Assembly: GCA_950106755.1 (NCBI GenBank)
Contig: OX467083.1
Span: forward strand, 45,522,555 to 45,586,554
Source: Climacium dendroides
Lineage: Eukaryota > Streptophyta > Bryopsida > Hypnales > Climaciaceae
Length of the DNA stretch: 64,000 nt
Direction: 5' to 3'
Part shown: positions 57,066 through 64,000 of the stretch, piece by piece
Layout of the letters: each line of letters starts with the position of its first letter
Numbering within the stretch: position 1 is the stretch's first letter
The notes under the pieces: generated by a model
The model's database searches: none
Told to the model about the DNA's origin: nothing
Seen by the model: only the letters and a program-made list of their open reading frames with translations
Position numbers and translations under genes: made by a program

Positions 57066-58826
57066 TAACTAGGAGTTGGCGCTTGCTATGCTACGCATTC
57101 ACATTAGAATTTCATAAGAATTTTTATGTATAGATAGAATGCAGAGCAAGAATTTCAATAAATCTTCAAATAAAAATTACTAAAATCTTCATGTAATTTT
57201 TTTAATAAATTAACATATATTGAAATAAACAATAAAAATTTAATGAATGATGAATGATATACATGCAATAATGAATATAGTGAAAGATACATATACATTA
57301 GAATGCATTAGAAAGCATTAGAAATTTGACTCAATTGTTACAAACAATGGCAATCCAAATAGAAGAATTTAAAGGAAAAACTTGTAAATTTCAAAAGCTT
57401 CATGAACAATTTAATTGTTGTGAAATCCAAAATTGATTCAATCTAATAAATTTCTCAAACCATTTGGTAGTAGCAATAGAAAATTGAAATCAGAAGTTCA
57501 AAGCTCACAAAAGCACAAAATCATAGAAATGCAAAAGAAGTATAAAGCCAAGAAAAGCAATGGAATTGCTACCTTTATAATATCACCATATTGATCCTCT
57601 TTAATATCACCTCAATTGCAACGATTATATTATTTCTATAATATCACCCTTTGTAAAAAGTGATATTACAGAGGTAATTGTGAACTACTACTCTATTTCA
57701 GTAATATCACATTGTGTGAAAATATGATTTCTATGTATGCATAATTGGAAATATTTTTATAAAATAATTAAAATAATTATTTTAAAGACGTATCAAAATC
57801 ATTATCATGCATTCTATTCAAATATATCAAATTTTCACTAATATGTAATACAATGAATGCATAGCATAGCAAGTATGAGCCCTTAGTATTAATGGTAGCA
57901 TTTGTGATATTATAGAGGGACCTATGATTTTAGTAGTATGACTAGCGGTTGGCGCTTGCTATGCTACGCATTCATCATTAGAATTTTATAAGAATTTTAT
58001 AAGAATTTTTATGTATTAGATAGAATGCAGAACAAAAATTTCAATAAATCTTCAAATAAAAATGACTAAAATCTTTGTATAATTTTTTTATAAGTAAGCA
58101 TATATTGAAATGTACAATAGAAATTTATTAAATGATGAATGAAATGATAAATATTGCAATGGTAAATACTATAAAAGATATATATACATTAGAATGCATT
58201 ATAAATTTGACTCCATTGTTACAAAAAATGGCAACTCAAATTGAAGAATTGAAAAAGAAAAACTTATAAATCTCAAAAACTTTGTGAACAACTTAATTGT
58301 GGAATCCAAAATAGCTTCAATTGAATAAATTTCTCAAAATCATTTGGTAGTAGCAATAGAAAATTGAAATCATGAAAGTTCAAAGCTCACAAAAGCACAA
58401 AATCATAGAAATGCAAAAGAAGTATAAAGCCAAGAAAAAGCAATGGAATTGCTACCTCTATAATATCATCCTATGGGTCCTCTTTAATATCACCTTAATT
58501 GCAACGACTATATTATTTTTATAATATCACCCTTTGTAAAAAGTGATATTACAAAGGTGATTGCAAACTGCTACTCTATTTCTATAATATCACATTGTGT
58601 GAAAATACGATTTCTATGTATGCATGATTGAAAATATTTTTACAAAATATTTAAAATAATTATTTTAAAGACTTGTTGAAATCATTATCATGCATTCTAT
58701 TTAAATATATCAAATTTTTACTAATATGTGATACAATGAATGCATAGGATAGCAAGCACGAGCTCATAGTATTAATGGTAGTATTTGTGATATTATAGAG
58801 GGAGTTATGATTTTAGTAGTATGATA
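57066..58826 (+). repeat. tandem pair of ~870-bp TIR repeat, copies G3 and G4
   Basis: Two further direct copies (about 57066-57941 and 57943-58826) of the repeat at 50218-51953, with the same termini (TTGGCGCTTGCTATGCTACG) and trailing 60 bp. The frame seen in G2 is broken in both. Confidence 0.7.
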
Positions 58827-58834
58827 ATTTTAAT

Positions 58835-59158
58835 GAGAAATTTTGTTAAAATGGCAATATTCCATGTGCCATTTTCAGACCACCTGCTTTGAATTGTAAA
58901 AGTGACATCTAGGGTAGGTATAGTTTTAAAGAATCTTGAGATTTTATAGATTTAAGAAATCTAGGACCAATATAGATTTCAAATTGTACAATCTGAATTG
59001 TGAAAGAAACATCTCTCACTAATGTAGATTTCAGACATCTACGAAGGGTGTAGATTTCAAACATCTAAGATGTTTGTACACTTCAGACTGCCTGCTCTGA
59101 GTGAGCTGTAAAAACTGCCCAAGTAGCGGAATTTTGGTATTTTAACGAAATTGCCCAT
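58835..59158. mobile_element. fold-back/TIR element
   Basis: The left end (aaattttgttaaaatggcaa) and right end (complement caatttcgttaaaatacc) form an imperfect TIR. The interior also pairs (cagaccacctgct.tga with its counterpart). Related 'ccattttaatgaaat' ends occur near 4503 and 7203. It lies just downstream of the last exon seen in the next gene. Confidence 0.4.
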
Positions 59159-59345
59159 TTTTCAATTGATATCTGACTTCACCACCAGATCAATTCATCC
59201 AAGATCACCAAAATTGTCCTTCTCGTAAAGTACGCTAGGTCACTCAACTCAAAAGCTTGGTTGTGGAAAACACACATCCTTTGCTGGTTCCAATGCGCAA
59301 CTATAATGTGATCCACAGCAAAGGCTTCAAATTTGAATGACTTAC

Positions 59346-59618
59346 CTGGTACTTCATTCCTCGTGGTGCAGGCCTCCAGGGGAAATCTGCCTAATTAGGG
59401 GAAGAGATGGATTATGAACCAACTAGAGCTCAAAATTGGCAGTGTGAGAGACTGGATTGCTAACCACTCATATCCCCATTTTGGAAACTATGAACCAAAT
59501 GAATAATTTTTCAGGAGATCTCAACTGGGTTACCGGACTTACCCATGTCATTATTCTCCAGCTCGTTCATCAGTTCAGCAGGGATGATGTTTTGATTGAG
59601 ATTAATCCGGACTTCAAT
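59346..59618 (-). CDS. two exons of an unidentified gene (partial)
   Basis: Exon 59618-59543 follows TGCAG and ends ATGG/GTAAGT. Exon 59386-59346 follows GGCAG and ends CCAG/GTAAG. The phases match (25 codons plus 1 nt, then 41 nt) and give IEVRINLNQNIIPAELMNEL... followed by DFPWRPAPRGMKYQ. Strong splice sites and a conserved-looking peptide suggest real coding sequence. I do not recognise the family. Possible upstream parts are the frame in the 120-bp repeat (59801-60040) and a short ATG exon at 60244-60219 ending before GTAAGT. I find no later exon or stop, so the gene may be truncated. Confidence 0.5.
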
Positions 59619-59800
59619 CTGCACATGCCCCAACAATCGCCAAGTCGGAGAACTTGTGAGAAAGTAGTTTTTGGATTATTTCCAGTTTACTGAACAACAC
59701 AAGCCGAAAATCAATCCGATTCCAATCAGTATTTCACTACTAACACTACTTTTGCAACATGCATAGCGATAATTAAAGCCTGGACTTGGAAGTAGATATC

Positions 59801-60040
59801 ATCGAAGGCATTCAAGCAATTGGCATATAAAATTATATAAAATTTCGATGAAGCATATGTAAATTTGGACGTACTCTCTTAACGTAGCACTGATTTCACC
59901 CAAATCTTGAAAACAGCAACATAGAAGGCATTCAAGTAATTGGCATATAAAATTATATAAAACTTCGATGAAGCATATGTAAATTTGGACGTACTCTCTT
60001 AACGTAGCACTAATTTCACCCAAATCTTGAAAACAACAAC
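59801..60040 (-). repeat. 120-bp tandem duplication, open on the minus strand
   Basis: Units 59801-59920 and 59921-60040 differ at few positions. 120 is a multiple of three, and the minus strand reads through both as a 40-residue repeat (CCCFQDLGEISATLREYVQ...). It may represent duplicated exon sequence of the neighbouring unidentified gene. Confidence 0.7.
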
Positions 60041-60244
60041 ATAGGGTATGGCGCACATAGCCATGCATCGGACTACTATTGCCTCATAACCCTCAAATAA
60101 AAAAATCGAAATTAAATAAAAACTGAGCAATTGGGCGAGGTTATGGAACCCAGAAGTTGGATAGATAGCTTGGCAGTGATCACAAGTATGTTAACACAGA
60201 TGGAAGCAATTTACTTACACACAAGGCTCTCCACTCAGTCGCAT

Positions 60245-61700
60245 GTCATAGTTGCAACTCGGAACGGTGGATCTACATATAAATAGCTAGACTCGATTGC
60301 ATGCTCGCTTGAACGCATGCAAAGATGTCGGCTTCAGTGGACTGGCAGACAATATTTGTCTGGGACTTCCTTAGTCGCCAAGCTGCAGCATTAGCAGCAA
60401 TAGTTTACATAATATGAGACATTTGTCTGTCGTTCTAGTACTTCCTGCCACAGCTTTTAGCTTAGATTGCGTGCTGGCTTAGAACTGAGCTATTCTGTGA
60501 TCATCTCTCCAGTTTACTAATCCACCGCAAAGAAAATAAATAATAGAAATGGTCAATCCCGTCCGATCCGTAGCTAGCCAATGCAGATTGATGTCAACGG
60601 AGCGGAGTCCTGCACAGGTTTTCTCCTTGATGTCAGTCTACTTGTCTGCGCTCAGCGAGAAGTTCATTACGTGTGTGAAGCAACTTCTTATGTTATAGCC
60701 ATGGAAGCTCCGACATCTTCCCCACAGTTTCCAATCATAGATTGACAGAAGCTACCTATGCAATTGCAGATCAAGCAAGTTCTCAACTATGTTTTCTACC
60801 AATCTATGCATGTCTGACTTTGTCAAACTTCAATTGGAAGTTTTTTCAAACATTCTTGGAGTAAGGTAATTTCAATTACATTAACAAGTTTTAAGAATTC
60901 TGATGGCCAAAAACGAGATGCACATGCAGGCTGATATTTCTTTTGAAAATAAGGATAGGTAAGTATATTAGTTTCGTGCCTGCCTGCATGCAACTGTGCA
61001 GAACTTGCCGATCTAATTTGAATTTCCTTGTGTGTATGTTTGTGAAGCTACGTTGCGGCTCAAGTTTCAAACTGTTATAGTAACGGAGTCCAGCTAGCGA
61101 GTGCCGTGTCCGCACATGGGCGGATTATATCGTTCTTTCAGGTTGCCAGAAAGGGACCGCCGACAGCACTAGCTTAACCTGGAATTTCTCACTTTCGAAG
61201 GAAGGAACTGGCATAGAAAGATGTGAATTTTATTTTTCTAGCTATTCTTAAGATAGCAACCAGACACAGGGAGCTCATATTGAGTTCCCGGTGTGTATCA
61301 CCGGGAAAGTGGCAGAAATTCCCTCCGACGTCCTTCACTGCGCCTTCTTTTCCCAGTGTTCTTCATGAACAGGTTTGGAACAGGGTTGGAAGTAGGCTCG
61401 GTATAGTCACCAGGAGACAGCTTCCACTCAATTATTGCCAAGAGTTCGTGTCCAGTTTAACCCTTAAAAAGATAACATTTACAAGCACGTGCAGTGACCA
61501 ACAAAGTTCAGAGTTTAGAGTTTTTTCTTTGAAATTTTCACATAGTACATGGCGGAGGAGGACCTTCAGTTACGCCAAAAAAAATTCATAGCTTTCAATA
61601 GTATTGATTTTAAGTTATTATATGATATGAAGTTTTCTTTGCTCTGCGAGTACATCAAAAGAATTTTTTTAAATCACTTTTTTCAGAAATAAAAATTTCA
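60245..61700. other. GC-richer intergenic or upstream DNA
   Basis: Composition is less AT-rich than around it. A TATA-like element on the minus strand (ctatttatat, about 60275-60285) would suit a promoter for the unidentified minus-strand gene. A lone TTTAACCCTTAAAAAG at about 61458 resembles a P-MITE end, but I find no partner. Confidence 0.35.
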
Positions 61701-61708
61701 AAATTGGT

Positions 61709-61734
61709 TATGTATATATGTATGTATGTGTGTG

Positions 61735-61768
<34 letters not shown>

Positions 61769-61798
61769 TGTATGTGTGTATGTATGTATGAAGGTAGG
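61709..61798. repeat. (TATG)n microsatellite
   Basis: About 90 bp of tatg/tgta tetranucleotide repeats with a few tgtg interruptions. Confidence 0.9.
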
Positions 61799-62509
61799 TT
61801 TTGATTCCCCAATATAAAATAAACTTAGAAATCCTTCATTAACCCCATAAACACCCAAACCTTTTTTGCAAAAAAAACACTCAAAACTGCCATTTATATG
61901 ATAAAGAATACACAAAAAAATTTGCTTGTTTGTTTCATATCTAACTACAAAATCTTACACCTACAATAAAAAAATAAAGTTGTGAAAAAAAATTTAAAAT
62001 TTCGACAAAATAGTGTGCTCGAAATTTGCATTTAAATTGAAAAAAAACAAGTTTTTTAGTACCTTCAATTTATAATTGGATTTCTTGACTTTGAACCTTC
62101 TTAACTTACATTTTTTGCACTACAAAGTTTTGATCTTCAAATCTTAATGGTGAAAAATTCAATTTAGTATTTAGGAGAATATAAAAAATAAAATAACATT
62201 GAACTTTTTCATTTCTTTAAAAAATTGTTGAATACAGCTATAGAAATTTGTACAAGATAGAAGGACATTCTAAATTATGAATATTTCTATGACAGAATTA
62301 AAACTCACTAATCCCAATGGTGACATTCACATTGATCTAGAAAGCAAATCAAACCATTTCAAACTTTTCCTTTTAAATTAAAAAAAGCATTACAAAATTT
62401 ATCCCTATAAGTTATTTCTTCAAGAAATTGCTCTAATTGCTTCAAAAATAAGATTGTCCATAACTTTTACAACACTGATTCAAATGAAATGACCCAAAGC
62501 TTTTCAAAT
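61799..62509. other. AT-rich intergenic DNA
   Basis: Nothing supported. Confidence 0.5.
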
Positions 62510-62975
62510 AAGGTAAACCAACCCGTTGTGGTCAAATGACCCATAGTGGACATACCAAAGGACCCCATCATGGTTTTTTAGTTTTTTCAGATTCTTGGCT
62601 TCAATGCATATCTTACATGACAATAATGAAGTAGTTAGTGACTTCAATAGGAACTTCCAATTTATCAGTGAAAATTCATTGGGAGAATTTGCTTTTTAAG
62701 CCTTCCATGTTAGAAAAGACTTCGGTTTAAGGAGGTGAACCAAATGAGCATGATGGATTCAGATTTTGTTGGTTTTCAGGTAGTTTATATATTCTTATGG
62801 ATAAAAATGCATTTAACACTTCAAAAATTCATAGCAAATTCATACTTTGTAAAAAAAAAATTAATTTCTCTCATTGTTTCTCACACTTATACTAATGCGG
62901 GAAGCAAATTGAAAAACTTCAATAACCACATGATGTCAAACTCCTTATTTTGACCACAATGGACTGGTTTACTTT
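62510..62975 (+). mobile_element. TIR element, family T, copy 3
   Basis: The ends AAGGTAAACCAACCCGTTGTGG and (complement) AAAGTAAACCAGTCCATTGTGG form a TIR of about 28 bp. The interior matches copies at 54230-54712 and 55677-56217. Confidence 0.55.
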
Positions 62976-63202
62976 AGACAAAAATTCAATCTATAAGAAA
63001 AAAAATTCATTTTCAAGGTTTTTTCTTTTTCATTGGTCTCCCTTATTAAAAACTTAATTAAATATATTTTTTTTCCTTAGAACCCATTGAAAAAAATTCT
63101 ATTCACAAGATGCTAATCAATTTTTTTTATGTACAATTGAGGTTTCCAAAAAGCGTGACACAAATTTAGCCCATAAGAACCTATTCAAAATCCAATTTGT
63201 CC

Positions 63203-63770
63203 CTTAACCCCTCATCACCGCAAGGGACAAAAAGTGTCCTCACAGCTTGGCAATTTGATTCAAATTGCTGTAACTTTTGCATCCAATGTCCAATTTCAAT
63301 ATAACTCGTTGGGAAAGTTGTACATACTAGTCTAGTTTGTGTGATAAAATTTTCATGAATTCAAGACATACAGATAATTTGGAAACAAGTCGAAGTTCAC
63401 AGGTTCAATTTCAGTTCACCATTGGAGTTGATGGCTGCAACTTTGAAGGCTTGTATCTCCTTCTTAAAATGATTTTTTTTCAATAAAATTTTTTGGGTCA
63501 CATTCCTCTACAAGTTTAGTTATTCTGGTCAAATTTTCATGTCAATCCAAGTTGTTTTGAATGCTTGGAAGAAATTCGAAGTTCAAAATCCCGCCATTCA
63601 TGGACTATAGTGAACTTTGGTGGCTTGTATCTTCTTCATACAGTGTCCGTTTCTAATAAATTTTATTGGAAAAATTGCGCATAATAGTCTAGTTTGTGTG
63701 GCTAAAATTTCATATCAATCCAAGAAGGTATGAGTGACTGAGAAGCAATTTAGTAGATGGAGGTTCAGTC
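63203..63770. repeat. degenerate tandem repeat, about 180-200 bp, starting at a TTAACCCC end
   Basis: Three diverged units share 'cttgtatctccttctta', 'ttggg.aaagttgtacata' and 'tagtttgtgtg..aaaattt'. The block begins with TTAACCCCTCATCACCGC, like the ends of other TTAA elements here, and runs towards the window edge, so it may be a larger piggyBac-type element cut by the boundary. Confidence 0.4.
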
Positions 63771-64000
63771 CTAGGTGTGTTTTTTGCACACTTTTTTGCT
63801 ATTGTTTTTGACATTTCAAAGTCAATTTGCAAACACAATGAGTCGATTAAATGAATTTTTTTTCACTAATGTGTTTATATATTGATTTCAAAGCACTTTC
63901 TAGTTCAAAGTTCTTACATTTGAGTAGTTGTTGAAATAGAATTTGACCTCCAAATGTGTTTTCAGAAAATTTCAACATCTTTTTTTAACACTAAAACATT

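Noticed and set aside
61655..61915. 86-codon minus-strand ORF rich in His-Thr-Tyr
   Set aside because: Translation of the (TATG)n microsatellite.
1..64000. CRISPR arrays, bacterial operons, riboswitches, rRNA
   Set aside because: No regularly spaced identical repeats, no bacterial gene order and no conserved RNA cores; the window is clearly eukaryotic.

Overview
The window is nuclear DNA of a land plant, probably an early-diverging or repeat-rich lineage. I infer this from a plant-type NAD kinase gene with 13 coding exons, plant LTR retrotransposons, CACTA transposons with 3-bp target duplications, and a short interstitial CCCTAAA telomere tract. The species cannot be named from sequence alone. 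The DNA is AT-rich and mostly made of transposable elements. I see no CRISPR array, rRNA gene, convincing tRNA gene or bacterial operon.

Layout. 1-12 kb: AT-rich intergenic DNA with fold-back elements (5147-5414, 6247-7127), a piggyBac-type MITE (2753-2990) and a GC-richer island (about 2991-4080). 12.1-17.4 kb: a CACTA element followed by the 3' half of a decayed Ty1/copia element (INT, RT, RNase H, 3' LTR). 17.4-22.1 kb: telomere-like tract, hairpin/minisatellite repeat and a broken piggyBac transposase. 22,090-33,928: a complete, young Ty3/gypsy-type element with 2,750-bp LTRs, open gag and pol, and an extra ORF in each LTR. 34.3-37.6 kb: a second CACTA element and the 5' half of the copia element on the minus strand. 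37.6-38.5 kb: hairpin/minisatellite repeats. 42.1-48.3 kb: the NAD kinase gene, minus strand. 48.3-59.2 kb: MITEs, nested insertions and two tandem pairs of a roughly 870-bp TIR repeat. 59.3-60.3 kb: exons of an unidentified minus-strand gene and a 120-bp tandem duplication. 60.3-64 kb: intergenic DNA, a microsatellite, a TIR element and a degenerate tandem repeat.

Main structural result. The two copia halves belong to one element split by a CACTA insertion (target duplication ATC). The two CACTA copies now carry exchanged target duplications: AGT on the left and ATC on the right of one, and ATC/AGT, read on its own strand, for the other. This is what a crossover between two oppositely oriented CACTA copies would leave, and it implies that 13,066-34,320 (about 21 kb) is inverted relative to the ancestral order.

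The only well-supported host gene is the NAD kinase. A piggyBac-type MITE lies just upstream of its inferred 5' leader, and one of its introns appears to use a GC-AG splice pair. The window holds both a decayed piggyBac transposase and several short TTAA-flanked elements with CCC...GGG termini, as expected of an autonomous family and its non-autonomous derivatives.
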